Shown: piece after piece, positions 26,191 through 36,349 of the stretch | Layout of the letters: each line of letters begins with the position of its first letter | Numbering within the stretch: the first letter of the stretch is position 1 | DNA from: Gammaproteobacteria bacterium | Lineage (GTDB): Bacteria; Pseudomonadota; Gammaproteobacteria; Steroidobacterales; Steroidobacteraceae | DNA: 53,865 bases | Assembly: GCA_025355645.1 (NCBI GenBank) | Contig: JANXZG010000066.1 | Coordinates: forward strand, 1-53,865 | Direction: 5' to 3' | The notes under the pieces: generated by a model | The model's database searches: none | The model's input: only the letters and a program-made list of their open reading frames with translations | What the model was told of the DNA's origin: nothing | Program-made: the position numbers and the translations under genes

Positions 26191-26826
26191 TTATAGGGAA
26201 TAACAATTGGTTTCAAGGATCAATTCGCGCACCGGATCCGGCATCAGGAACCTTGGGTCCCGGCCGGTCGCGATCAGCTGACGTAAGTCTGTCGAGGATA
26301 TCTCCAGCTGCGTCACGGCGTGGATATAGATGCAGCCAAAGCGCAGTTCGTGCAGGTCGCCGATGCGATCGGTGCCGCACTTGGCCACGAGCTCGCCGAG
26401 CGCCCCGGTCCCCGGCACACGCCAGCCCGGCCGGTGCGCGACTAGCAGGTGCGCGAGCGGCAACAGCTCGCGCCACTGATACCATTGGGGCAAACCCAAG
26501 AACGCGTCCATGCCGACAATCAGGCACAGGCTGCGCTCTGGGTATTCGGCCCGAAGTTCGCGCAGCGTATCGACCGTGTACGAAGGCCCGGTCCGATGAA
26601 TCTCGCGCTCATCGACCACAAAGCCGGCTTGGCCGGCGGTCGCGGCGCGCACCATGCGCAGGCGCAATGTCGCCTCGGCGCAGGGCTGGTCCCGGTGCGG
26701 GGGATTCCCGGCGGGCAGGAAACGAATCTCCTTCAGGCGCAGCCCCTGCTGCAATTCGAAGGCGGTACGCAAATGCGCATAGTGGATCGGATCGAAGGTG
26801 CCGCCGAAAATACCCATGGCGTTCAT
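26191..26826 (-). CDS. nadD: Nicotinate-nucleotide adenylyltransferase
   Basis: This 211-residue enzyme makes deamido-NAD from NaMN and ATP. It opens MNAMGIFGGTFDPIHYAHLRTA, containing the nucleotidyltransferase GGTFDPIHxxH motif, and ends with the second ATP motif ISSTDLRQLIATGRDPRFLMP. GMDAFLGLPQWYQWREL is also diagnostic. The ATG at 26826 overlaps the holA stop (ATGA), which fixes the start over the internal Met three codons later and over the open frame back to 27030. Confidence 0.96.
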   Translation of the reverse strand: MNAMGIFGGTFDPIHYAHLRTAFELQQGLRLKEIRFLPAGNPPHRDQPCAEATLRLRMVRAATAGQAGFVVDEREIHRTGPSYTVDTLRELRAEYPERSLCLIVGMDAFLGLPQWYQWRELLPLAHLLVAHRPGWRVPGTGALGELVAKCGTDRIGDLHELRFGCIYIHAVTQLEISSTDLRQLIATGRDPRFLMPDPVRELILETNCYSL

Positions 26827-27845
26827 ATGGCCACCCTGCCCGAAATACACGGTGGTTGCAAAGCGCCGGCGAGCGCCGCGACCAGCCCCAGCAGCGCGGT
26901 GGAGGCATCGCCCGATGCCATTCCCTTGACGATCCGGTCCGCTTGCCCGGCCTGCGCGAGCAGTGCGGGCAGCGCTAGCGAGCGCAGCCGCGACAAGGCG
27001 CGCTCGGATGGCCTCGCGGCGAGGCTCCAATTGCTGCCCCCGCCGCCTGAGCGCAGGCGGTTGCGCTCATGCGCCTGCCACAGGCCGCGCACTTCGCGCA
27101 CGAGTGCCCACAGGATCAGCGTCGGCTCGATGCCTTCACGCCTGAGCCCATGGAAAATATGCACCGCGCGGTGCGCGTCCCCGGCCGCTGCGGCGGCGGC
27201 CAGTTGCAGCACGTCGTAGCGCGCGCTGTCGCCGACCGATTGCAGCACCAGCGGCGCATCGATGCGCCCGTCTTTGGCCAGCAACCCAAGTTTGGCCAGT
27301 TCCTGGTCCGCTGCAAGCAGATTTCCTTCGGTGCGCTCTGCAATCAGCTCTGCGGCAGGCTCCTCAAGCGTGAATCCGGCGCGCCGGGCACGCGCCACCA
27401 GCCAGGCCTGCAACTCCGCCTCGCCCACGCTGCGCACCGCCACCCAAACGCCGTGCTGCGAAAAGGCCTGGACCCATGGCGCGTCCATGGATTTCTTGTC
27501 CAGTTTCTCGGTCAGGACCAGCGTGATGACGTCGGGCGGCGGATTGGTCGCGAGCGCCGCCAGTTGCGCCGCACCCTTGTCCGGTTTGCCGCTGGGAAGC
27601 CGCAACTCGAACAGGCGGCGATCCGCGAACAGTGAAAGCGACTGGGAGTCGCTGCGCAGCTGGTCCCAGGAAAAACCCCGGTCGACAAAATACACGCGCC
27701 GGTCGGCATAGCCCTGCGCACGCGCAGCCGCACGAATCGCGTCTGCGGCCTCGCCGGCCAAAAGAAATTCTTCACCGGAAACCAGGTATGCACTGGCGAG
27801 GCCGCGTTGTAGCGCGGCAGGCAACTGGTCGAGGTTCACACGCAT
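26823..27845 (-). CDS. holA: DNA polymerase III subunit delta
   Basis: This 340-residue clamp-loader subunit has the HolA layout: LASAYLVSGEEFLLAGEAADAIR, DRGFSWDQL, the ERTEGNLLAADQELAKLGLL helix and IFHGLRREGIEPTLILWALVREVR in the collar region. Delta opens the beta clamp. MRVNLDQLPAAL (27845) is the family-like start; MILSEMRV (27860) is an alternative. Its usual upstream partner lptE is absent, and a divergent enoyl-CoA hydratase gene stands there instead. Confidence 0.94.
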   Translation of the reverse strand: MRVNLDQLPAALQRGLASAYLVSGEEFLLAGEAADAIRAAARAQGYADRRVYFVDRGFSWDQLRSDSQSLSLFADRRLFELRLPSGKPDKGAAQLAALATNPPPDVITLVLTEKLDKKSMDAPWVQAFSQHGVWVAVRSVGEAELQAWLVARARRAGFTLEEPAAELIAERTEGNLLAADQELAKLGLLAKDGRIDAPLVLQSVGDSARYDVLQLAAAAAAGDAHRAVHIFHGLRREGIEPTLILWALVREVRGLWQAHERNRLRSGGGGSNWSLAARPSERALSRLRSLALPALLAQAGQADRIVKGMASGDASTALLGLVAALAGALQPPCISGRVAI

Positions 27846-27881
27846 TTCACTGAGAATCATGCCATAAGTTATGCTGTCCTG

Positions 27882-28658
27882 ATGATCTTCGAAACGATCC
27901 TGTTCGAGCGCCGTGAGCACATCGTCCACGTGACGCTTAATCGTCCGGATCGCCTGAACGCCCTCAATGCAACGCTGGTCCAGGAACTGACCAGCGCTGC
28001 CGGACTTATCGGTGGCGATGCGAGCATTCGCGCGGTCCTGCTGCAAGCGACGGGCCGCGCGTTCTGTTCGGGCGCGGACCTGATGCGCTCGAGCATCGAC
28101 AGCGTCGAGTCGAGCCTGCGCGACCAATTCAATCCGATGGTGCGCGCCTGGTATCACCTGCCGGTCCCGGTCGTCGCGGCGGTTCAGGGCATTGCGGCTG
28201 GTGCCGGCGTGAGTCTCGCGCTGGCGGCCGATATCGTCATCGCTGCGCGCTCGGCGGTATTCCTACAGTTGTTCGCGCCAAAACTTGGGCTGATGCCCGA
28301 TCTCGGCGGGTCATTTCATCTGCCGCGCATGGTGGGAACAGCCCGCGCCAAGGCCCTGAGCATGCTCGGCGATCCGCTGAGCGCGGCCGATGCGGTCAGC
28401 TGGGGCCTGATCTGGGGTTGCGTCGATGATGCGGTGCTCGCGCAGGAGTCGCAGAGCATCGTGCAGCGCCTGGCGCAGGGTCCGACCCGTGCCTACCGGC
28501 AGATCAAGCAAGTGTTCAACGAAGAGCCGCCGCACACGCTGGAAGAACAACTGCAGCGTGAACTTGCCGGGCAGACGGCGCTCGGGCGAACCCGCGATTT
28601 TGCCGAAGGCCTGGACGCGTTCCGTGCCAAGCGCGCGCCAGAATTCAAGGGCGAGTGA
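27882..28658 (+). CDS. Enoyl-CoA hydratase/isomerase family protein (PaaG-like)
   Basis: This 258-residue crotonase-fold protein binds acyl-CoA. The oxyanion-hole segments are GRAFCSGADLMRS and GIAAGAGVSLALAADIVI. LGLMPDLGGSFHLPRMVG carries an Asp at the position used by PaaG-type isomerases in place of the usual hydratase Glu. PaaG handles epoxy- or unsaturated phenylacetyl-CoA derivatives, but no other paa genes are here, so general beta-oxidation isomerisation is equally possible. It is divergent from holA. Confidence 0.85.
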   Translation: MIFETILFERREHIVHVTLNRPDRLNALNATLVQELTSAAGLIGGDASIRAVLLQATGRAFCSGADLMRSSIDSVESSLRDQFNPMVRAWYHLPVPVVAAVQGIAAGAGVSLALAADIVIAARSAVFLQLFAPKLGLMPDLGGSFHLPRMVGTARAKALSMLGDPLSAADAVSWGLIWGCVDDAVLAQESQSIVQRLAQGPTRAYRQIKQVFNEEPPHTLEEQLQRELAGQTALGRTRDFAEGLDAFRAKRAPEFKGE

Positions 28659-28667
28659 CCGGCGGAT

Positions 28668-29135
28668 TCAGAGGCCAAGGTCGCTGAGCGAGGGATGATC
28701 GTCGGGGCGGCGTCCAAGTGACCAGTGGTAGTGCCGCTCGCTCTGCAGGATGGGCAGATCATTGATACTCGCAATGCGCCGCGCCATATAGCCCTGCGCG
28801 TCGAACTCCCAGTTCTCATTGCCGTAGCTGCGAAACCACTGGCCATTGTCGTCATGCCACTCGTACGCGAAGCGCACCGCGATGCGGTTCTCGTGGCAGG
28901 CCCACAGCTCCTTGATCAGCCGATAGTCGAGCTCGCGGCTCCATTTACGCACCAGGAATGCCTCGATCGCAGCCCGTCCCTGCAGGAACTCGGCTCTGTT
29001 GCGCCAGCGGCTGTCCGGCGTGTACGCAAGCGCCACGCGCGCCGGCTCACGTGTATTCCAGGCATCTTCGGCCATGCGTACTTTTTGCCGGGCGCTGTCC
29101 GGCGTGAATGGCGGCAGGGGCGGACGATCCATCAA
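28668..29135 (-). CDS. DUF1348 family NTF2-like protein
   Basis: This 155-residue protein has the DUF1348 pattern: [76 protein letters not shown] and SIND near the end. The fold is NTF2/SnoaL-like with a single small-molecule pocket. The family is described only as hypothetical or NTF2-like, and I assign no reaction. It converges with the enoyl-CoA hydratase gene, 9 bp apart. Confidence 0.85.
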   Translation of the reverse strand: MMDRPPLPPFTPDSARQKVRMAEDAWNTREPARVALAYTPDSRWRNRAEFLQGRAAIEAFLVRKWSRELDYRLIKELWACHENRIAVRFAYEWHDDNGQWFRSYGNENWEFDAQGYMARRIASINDLPILQSERHYHWSLGRRPDDHPSLSDLGL

Positions 29136-29154
29136 TGCTCTCCTAGTTTAAAGT

Positions 29155-29408
29155 TCACCCCTGGCGGCGGCCGATTTCCTGCAGCGGGATGCGCGTTTCG
29201 GCGCCGGCCGGCTCCTTTGCGTCGGGCGCAGCGCAGTTGTCACATCCGCCGCAGCTGCCGGAAGGTTTTGGCGCAATGCGCGCAAGTCCCAGGCTTGCGA
29301 GGCCCGCGGATAGGCGCTCGCGCCATGCGCGCGGTCCCAGGGCAAGCAGCGCATACAGGATGCTGCCGAAAATCGCGGCACCCACCAGCAGGAAGTCAAA
29401 GAGCTGGC

Positions 29409-29412
<4 letters not shown>
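29155..29412 (-). CDS. Small membrane protein of the feo operon with a Cys pair (FeoC-position)
   Basis: This 85-residue protein has one transmembrane helix (about 6-24, FLLVGAAIFGSILYALLAL), a positively charged stretch and then a GSCGGCDNCAAP cluster with three cysteines. The ATG at 29412 overlaps the feoB stop (ATGA), so it is the third gene of feoA-feoB-x. It is not a winged-helix FeoC; the Cys cluster could bind Fe(II) or a Fe-S cluster. It resembles a short DUF6587-like family by memory. The longer open frame to 29565 overlaps feoB and is rejected. Confidence 0.72.
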
Positions 29413-31274
<1,862 letters not shown>

Positions 31275-31276
31275 GC

Positions 31277-31576
31277 TCACGCCGTTGGCGCCGGCTCCGG
31301 GCATACCTGCACGCAAGCCGCCTCATATAGCCGCAACGCGAACGTGCCGGTACCGATTCGCACCGCTAGCGGCTCGCGTGCGAACCACCCCCGACCAACG
31401 ACTCGCACCCGTTCCCCAGGCAGAAAACCGAGTTCTGCCAATCGCTTAGACAGTTCATGTGGCGCGCCCGCGCAGCCTGGGCTGACACGGATGACCCGCG
31501 CGACAGTCCCTTCAGGCAGGTCGGTCAGGCCTATCGAATCAGATGCGGCAGTGCAGCGATCGGGCGTGGTAGCCAT
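31277..31576 (-). CDS. feoA: Ferrous iron transport protein FeoA
   Basis: This 99-residue protein has an SH3-like FeoA domain (SIGLTDLPEGTVARVIRVS, LSKRLAELGFLPGERVRVVGRG, PLAVRIGTGTFALRLYEA). FeoA is a small cytosolic partner of FeoB. It leads the operon, with feoB starting 2 bp after its stop. A Fur-like site overlaps the upstream region and the right side of the iron operon abuts the accessory island. Confidence 0.93.
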   Translation of the reverse strand: MATTPDRCTAASDSIGLTDLPEGTVARVIRVSPGCAGAPHELSKRLAELGFLPGERVRVVGRGWFAREPLAVRIGTGTFALRLYEAACVQVCPEPAPTA

Positions 31577-31588
31577 GCTCCAATCCTA

Positions 31589-31610
31589 CATGAGAATCGT
31601 TCCCATTACC
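31589..31610 (-). promoter_or_regulatory. Fur-box-like operator upstream of feoA
   Basis: The site reads ATGAGAATCGTTCCCATT (plus strand), close to the Fur consensus built on GATAAT repeats (compare AATGAGAATGATTATCATT). It lies 13-34 bp upstream of the feoA start, where a repressor would block the promoter. Iron repression of feo by Fur is well known in the class; binding here is inferred. Confidence 0.65.
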
Positions 31611-31617
31611 ATTGGGG

Positions 31618-31632
31618 TAGTGTCTCAATTTG
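31618..31632 (+). repeat. Left terminal inverted repeat of a 2.77-kb accessory island
   Basis: TAGTGTCTCAATTTG here matches the reverse complement of 34368-34382 at 14 of 15 bases. The two repeats bound a segment containing an S74 relic and the PQQ-like gene. I saw no clear target-site duplication and no transposase gene inside. Confidence 0.6.
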
Positions 31633-31815
31633 CATGATGCGACGCAGCATGGCCATCAAAATACCTGAAACGGCGAGCGCCATCATATGTGCCAATTCAT
31701 GGGGTACTTGCCTTAAGCTGCGCGATAGGGAGTCCGAAGAAAGAGTTCCTACCGTGACTACCTGCGTCGCAGCTATTTGCAATGATTCAACGACAATCGC
31801 GATGGCTGATCGTTT
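31633..31815. other. Intergenic part of the island, no gene recognised
   Basis: Between the left repeat and the S74 relic I see only short overlapping frames on both strands with no family motif. Base composition is less GC-rich than the flanking core genes. Confidence 0.4.
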
Positions 31816-32039
31816 GCTGACAGACACTTGCAACTTGCACCCATACTGCTGAACGAGATGCAAAATGAGCAAACGTCGATTTCGTCGCTCACGCGCCGAA
31901 TTGATCTGCAGGCATCGGAAATCTTAAGGAGCCAAAAGAGCAGGTGCTGAAATTAGGCGATCTGGCCTAAGAAATGGCGCAACTGCACGATTCGGTAGCC
32001 GCATTGAGGGAAAAGGATCAGTTCGTGGCACAGCGTTGA
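31816..32039 (+). pseudogene. Decayed C-terminus of an S74 autochaperone protein
   Basis: Translation from 31816 gives QLAPILLNEM, TSISSLT and QASEIL; after a frameshift near 31920 it gives EQVLKLGDLA, a TAA stop, then EMAQLHDSVAALREKDQ and FVAQR. This aligns with the end of the intact protein at 15.7-16.8 kb (ELAPILLNELQ, EMHAALAALQSKD, LVAQR). It is therefore a broken paralog with at least one frameshift and one internal stop. The repeat head and catalytic part are missing. It lies 77 bp before the PQQ-like gene, in the same direction. Confidence 0.8.
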
Positions 32040-32115
32040 TCTCGGAGTTGATAAGTTGCCAAATAGTCGTCGAAGATCGGTACGATCTGGTTGAATTAGT
32101 CGAAGCGGCTATGAG

Positions 32116-34038
32116 TTGCTCCTAGGCGGTACGTTGGCGCGCAAAGTGGATGACCCTCACCAGTCTGTCCTCACAGGCCGCTCTCCGAGTGTTTTTCGCT
32201 CCTTGTTGATGGCCCTGGCCGCGATGATGCTCTCCTGTTCGGGTTCTGGCTCTGGTCCTGGCTCGGGCACGATTTCGGCTCCAGGCATCACGGAGTCGTG
32301 GCCGCAATGGGGCCATGACGCGCAGCATTCCGGCGCGGTTTCAATCGTCGGGCAGGCTCCCAGCAAAATACTGGTCGACATCGTCTACGACCCCTTCGTC
32401 GCCCTGGCGCAGGCTGAGGCCAACGGTGCCCTGATCACGCACTACTCCACGCCGCTGGTTGATGGCTCTGATGTTTTCATGGAATTCAAAACGGGGACGT
32501 ATGTCTCGTGCGACCCACCAGGTTCCGGAGTGCCATTCCCCTGCGGTCCGGACGCCTGGAATTCGCAGATCTGGAACGTCAAACGGCTGCAATGGAACTC
32601 AAATGCTCTGCTGGCCGTCTGGACATTCCAAAGTGACTGGAAGCCTGAACCCAACGCAGGTGGATGGTTGGGAGGCTGGGAGCCGGTTTTTCATCCTGCC
32701 CTGACCAAGGATTCCGTGTATGTGCCCGGTGCTGGCGGGACGATTTGGAAAGTCGATCGCACCAGCGGCAAGGCGCAGAATCTTGATCCTTTTGGTACTG
32801 TCGTGGATTCCAATACCTATGTTGCAGGTCCGATTACAGTCGACTCAAATGGCAACATCTATTACAACGTATTGAAACTTGATCCGGCGAATCCCTGGGG
32901 ATGCTGCTCTACCGGCAATAGCGATTACGTTGATATTCCGCAAGCCTGGCTCGTCAAGATATTCGCCGGCGGGGCGGGCACGGCACCCAGTTTCAACATG
33001 GTGAGCTACAAGACCTTGATTGCTGGCGCGCCTAGCACCTGCAACGCTGCCTTCACTGATAATGCAACCTTGCCATGGCCACCCAGCCCCACCGCTGTAC
33101 CCGGAACGCGTCCCTGTGGCTCGCAGCGCCCGCCGGTTAACATTGCCCCCGCGATCGCTGCGGACGGCACGATTTATACAGTGAGTCGTGCGCATACACC
33201 TTATTCTACCGGTGAACGGTACGCATACATCCTGGCACTAAATTCGGACTTGACGCTGAAATGGGCAGCATCGCTGCGCGGCCGCCTCAACGACGGTTGC
33301 AACAACGACGACGGAACGTTCGTCGGATCGGTCTTGCCGGCGAATGGGACACCGGGCGGCTGTCGCCTGGGATCAACGCCCGGGGTTGACCCGGCGACCA
33401 ATGAAATGCCTGCCGGCATGGCAGACGATGATTCAACGTCGAGTCCCGCGGTAGCGCCCGATGGTAGCGTGCTGTATGGCGCCTATACGCGCTATAACCA
33501 TGACCGTGGCAAGCTTTTTCACTTCAAAGCCGATGGAACATTTCTCGGCACGTATGATTTTGGCTGGGATTCGACGCCGGCGATGTATGCCCATGACGGG
33601 ACGTATTCGATCGTTATCAAGGACAACCACTACGACGTTGGCTCATATTGCTTCGACACCACGGCCTGTCCTGCTGCGCCTCCCGGGCCTTATTACATCA
33701 CTCAAATCTCTCCCGATATGACGCCGGAGTGGCACTTCAAGAGCACCAACATGGACGCTTGCGAACGCAATCCCGACAACTCGGTAACCTGCGTTCCGGA
33801 TCCTGCGCACCAAAATGGCTTCGAATGGTGCATCAACGCCCCGGCAATTGACGTAAATGGCGCCGTCTACGTCAACAGTGAAGACGGTTATACGTATGTA
33901 ATCGGTCAGGGTGGTACGCTGGTTGCAAGGTCGTTCACCAACCTCGCGGTCGGTGCCGCTTACACTCCGCTCGCCTTGGGGCCCGATGGAAAGATCTACA
34001 CGCAGAACGACGGTCATCTGTTCGTCATCGGGCACTAG
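32116..34038 (+). CDS. PQQ-like beta-propeller protein, putative secreted lipoprotein
   Basis: The frame is 640 residues. A hydrophobic stretch ending in a possible lipobox (MALAAMMLSC, about residues 31-40) is followed by a Gly/Ser linker and the WPQWGHDAQHSGAVS start typical of PQQ/WD40-type quinoprotein-like propellers. Blade motifs recur (DGSDVFMEF, DSVYVPGAGGTIWKVDRTSG, DSNGNIYYNV, DGTIYTVS, DGSVLYGAYTRY, DVNGAVYVNSEDGYTYV, DGKIYTQNDGHLFVIG). Several Cys pairs suggest oxidised, extracytoplasmic location. The TTG at 32116 is the longest start; TTG or ATG at 32200-32206 is more plausible for the signal peptide. Codon use is less GC-rich than neighbours. No substrate can be assigned. Confidence 0.75.
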   Translation: MLLGGTLARKVDDPHQSVLTGRSPSVFRSLLMALAAMMLSCSGSGSGPGSGTISAPGITESWPQWGHDAQHSGAVSIVGQAPSKILVDIVYDPFVALAQAEANGALITHYSTPLVDGSDVFMEFKTGTYVSCDPPGSGVPFPCGPDAWNSQIWNVKRLQWNSNALLAVWTFQSDWKPEPNAGGWLGGWEPVFHPALTKDSVYVPGAGGTIWKVDRTSGKAQNLDPFGTVVDSNTYVAGPITVDSNGNIYYNVLKLDPANPWGCCSTGNSDYVDIPQAWLVKIFAGGAGTAPSFNMVSYKTLIAGAPSTCNAAFTDNATLPWPPSPTAVPGTRPCGSQRPPVNIAPAIAADGTIYTVSRAHTPYSTGERYAYILALNSDLTLKWAASLRGRLNDGCNNDDGTFVGSVLPANGTPGGCRLGSTPGVDPATNEMPAGMADDDSTSSPAVAPDGSVLYGAYTRYNHDRGKLFHFKADGTFLGTYDFGWDSTPAMYAHDGTYSIVIKDNHYDVGSYCFDTTACPAAPPGPYYITQISPDMTPEWHFKSTNMDACERNPDNSVTCVPDPAHQNGFEWCINAPAIDVNGAVYVNSEDGYTYVIGQGGTLVARSFTNLAVGAAYTPLALGPDGKIYTQNDGHLFVIGH

Positions 34039-34448
34039 GACGCAGACGAGATCCCAATGCCTTCGACTGCGGGCGGCCCTATAGCAGCTTATTTGCCGGG
34101 CAGCGACGGACAGGTGTCCCGATTTGAAGGCTAGAGCCGGCGTGCTGGGCGCGGCCACCTTCAATAATGCATTGATTTTTGGACTGTCCCTCCCAGACAG
34201 TAAGGGGCTCGATGCTCAAATACTCAGAAAATCATTTAAAGATTAAGGACTTACGTTTTCGACAGCTCCGTTGCCGCAAATTGCCCTCGAATTAAATGTT
34301 TCGGTAATACCGGGTGCTCCAATGACTATGGTCGGCTCTAAGCGGCCGCCCGTATTTAAGGAAGGTTCAAACTGAGACACTATCGGAACAACCCTGGGGT
34401 CCCAAGCGGTTCCTGATATCTTAGGCGCAGGGCTGTTGGGACGCTTTC
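34039..34448. other. Intergenic stretch between the PQQ-like gene and the HIT gene
   Basis: It is AT-richer than the surroundings and includes the right terminal repeat. A minus-strand frame beginning with GTG inside that repeat stays open for 46 codons (FEPSLNTGGRLEPTIVIG, then GITETFNSRAICGNG) to a TAA and looks mildly coding; no family was recognised. A short hairpin (ACTGTC, 7-nt loop, GACAGT) lies near 34183-34201. Confidence 0.35.
34368..34382 (-). repeat. Right terminal inverted repeat of the accessory island
   Basis: CAAACTGAGACACTA is the inverted partner of 31618-31632 (14 of 15). It marks the outer edge of the segment holding the S74 relic and the PQQ-like gene; core genes resume with the HIT hydrolase 66 bp on. 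Confidence 0.6.
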
Positions 34449-34796
34449 ATGCCTACTTTGTTCGAAAAGATCATCGCCGGAGACCTGCCGGCCAACATAG
34501 TCTTCCGGGATGACCGCGTAACTGCCTTCCTGGATATACGTCCGGCGGCACCTGTGCACATCCTGATCGTGCCCAATAAAGTCATCGCAACGGCGAACGA
34601 TGTCGCAGACGAGGATGAGGCGCTAATCGGCCATATGTTCATCCTGGCGCGCGACCTGGCGCGGGCCAACGGCATTGATGCCGACGGTTATCGCCTGGTC
34701 GTCAATTGCAATGCGCATGGTGGTCAGGAGGTCTATCACCTGCACATGCACCTGCTGGGGGGCAAGCCACTCGGCCCGATGGTCCTGCGGAAGTGA
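34449..34796 (+). CDS. HIT family (HINT-like) purine nucleoside phosphoramidase
   Basis: This 115-residue protein has the HIT fold: TLFEKIIAGDLPANIVFRDD, VTAFLDIRPAAPVHILIVP and the catalytic triad motif EVYHLHMHLLGG (His-x-His-x-His). HINT enzymes hydrolyse AMP-lysine or other AMP-amine conjugates; E. coli HinT is the likely functional equivalent. A proline iminopeptidase gene follows 24 bp later in the same direction. Confidence 0.94.
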   Translation: MPTLFEKIIAGDLPANIVFRDDRVTAFLDIRPAAPVHILIVPNKVIATANDVADEDEALIGHMFILARDLARANGIDADGYRLVVNCNAHGGQEVYHLHMHLLGGKPLGPMVLRK

Positions 34797-34820
34797 CAAG
34801 AAAAATCTAAGGAACCGACG

Positions 34821-35876
34821 ATGCAGAAAAAGACTGCGCGTGCGCAACCCAAGCGCGCCAAAGTGGCCAAGAAACGGACCGGAAAAAAACCTGCGCAGTC
34901 AGCCGTCTCGGCCGTGCGCGGCGAATTACGCCGGACATTATATCCGGCTGTGGAGCCGCTGCGTCACGGGTATCTGCGCGTCTCCGACGTGCACGAGATC
35001 TACTACGAGGAATGCGGGAATCCGGCCGGTAAACCGGCGGTATTTCTGCACGGGGGCCCCGGCGCCGGCTCCGACAAGCGCGCGCGCCAATTCTTCGATC
35101 CACACCATTATCGCATCGTGGTATTCGACCAGCGCGGCTGTGGGCGCAGCCGGCCAAGTGCCAGTCTCGTCGAGAATACGACGTGGCACCTAGTCGCCGA
35201 TGTTGAACGGTTGCGGCGCCACCTCGGCCTCGAGCGCTGGCTGGTGTTTGGCGGCTCATGGGGCAGCACGCTCGCGCTCGCGTACGCAGAAACCCACCCC
35301 GAACGTGTGACGGAGCTGGTGCTGCGCGGAATATTCCTGCTGCGCTACGCTGAAATCCGCTGGTTTTATCAACAAGGGGCGTCGGCCGTATTTCCTGATA
35401 GCTGGGAGAGCTACCGCGACGCGATCCCGCCGGACGAGCGTGATGATTTTATCAGCGCGTACTACCGGCGCCTGACCGGAACCGATCACCGGGTTGCGCT
35501 GGCAGCGGCGAAAGCCTGGTCCGTATGGGAGGCGTCGACGAGTTTCCTGTATGGCAGTGCCGACACGGTCAAACATTGGTCGCAGGACAATTTTGCGCTT
35601 GCGGTCGCACGCATCGAGTCCCACTACTTCGTGAACCGCGGCTTCATGCGCAGCGAAAGCCAGTTGCTCGATGACGTATCGCGCATCCGGCACATTCCGG
35701 CGACCATTGTCCAGGGACGCTATGACATGGTCTGTCCCGCAACCAGCGCCTGGGATCTGCACCGGGCCTGGCCGGAGGCCAACCTGCGGGTTGTCGCGGA
35801 TGCGGGGCATTCTGCATTTGAGCCCGGCAATACGCATGAGCTCGTGCTGGCGACCGACCGGTACCGGAGCCGCTGA
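34821..35876 (+). CDS. pip: Prolyl aminopeptidase (proline iminopeptidase, alpha/beta hydrolase)
   Basis: This 351-residue hydrolase cleaves N-terminal proline. It contains FLHGGPGAGSDKRARQFFDP (oxyanion loop), FDQRGCGRSRPSA, the nucleophile elbow FGGSWGSTLALAYAETHP, and late VQGRYDMVCPATSAWDLH (Asp) and DAGHSAFEPG (His). The S33 family features are complete. It is extended by about 38 Lys/Arg-rich N-terminal residues compared with the usual length near 315, so a later start cannot be excluded. The acetyltransferase gene follows by 5 bp. Confidence 0.93.
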   Translation: MQKKTARAQPKRAKVAKKRTGKKPAQSAVSAVRGELRRTLYPAVEPLRHGYLRVSDVHEIYYEECGNPAGKPAVFLHGGPGAGSDKRARQFFDPHHYRIVVFDQRGCGRSRPSASLVENTTWHLVADVERLRRHLGLERWLVFGGSWGSTLALAYAETHPERVTELVLRGIFLLRYAEIRWFYQQGASAVFPDSWESYRDAIPPDERDDFISAYYRRLTGTDHRVALAAAKAWSVWEASTSFLYGSADTVKHWSQDNFALAVARIESHYFVNRGFMRSESQLLDDVSRIRHIPATIVQGRYDMVCPATSAWDLHRAWPEANLRVVADAGHSAFEPGNTHELVLATDRYRSR

Positions 35877-35881
35877 GCGGC

Positions 35882-36349
35882 ATGCCGACTCTTGCTTTGG
35901 TGGCGCTGGCCCGGGCCAGCGATGCGCGCGAGATTGCAGAGATGTCGCGCGACTTGATCGAAGGCGGCCTGACCTGGGCGTGGACCCCGGGCCGGGTGCT
36001 CCAATTCATCGCCAGCAAGGATTCATCCGCGATCGTGATATGGCGCGGGGGACAAATCTCTGCGTTTGCGCTGATGCACTTTGGCGATGAGACGGCACAC
36101 CTTAACCTGCTTGCGGTCGCCTGCGAGTATCGCCGCCAGGGGCTCGGCCGCCAGTTGGTCGACTGGCTGTGCGCGAGCGCGCTCGAGGCCGGCGTGTCAC
36201 AGGTCAATCTCGAACTGCGTGCGAATAATGCCGGCGCCGAAGCCTTTTATGCGGCGCTCGGTTTCCAGCGCCAAAGCATCAAGCAGGGCTACTATCAGGG
36301 CCGTGAATCGGCGCTGCGCATGTCGCGCAAGCTCGGGCGCCTGACGTAA
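35882..36349 (+). CDS. GNAT family N-acetyltransferase (RimI-like)
   Basis: This 155-residue protein has the GNAT acetyl-CoA loop (LLAVACEYRRQGLGRQLVDWL) and the RimI-like LELRANNAGAEAFYAALGFQ end. The class acetylates protein N-termini or small amines; the substrate here is unknown. It ends inside the 3' end of the convergent aceK, overlapping by 55 bp, so both reading frames are under shared constraint there. Confidence 0.88.
   Translation: MPTLALVALARASDAREIAEMSRDLIEGGLTWAWTPGRVLQFIASKDSSAIVIWRGGQISAFALMHFGDETAHLNLLAVACEYRRQGLGRQLVDWLCASALEAGVSQVNLELRANNAGAEAFYAALGFQRQSIKQGYYQGRESALRMSRKLGRLT

Noticed and set aside
31610..31625. Target-site duplication flanking the island
   Set aside because: Bases outside the left repeat (ATTGGGG) and the right repeat (TCGGAAC) do not match at any plausible length.
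31606..31872. 88-residue minus-strand frame at the island's left edge
   Set aside because: It runs across the terminal repeat and antisense to the S74 relic, with no family motif or ribosome site.
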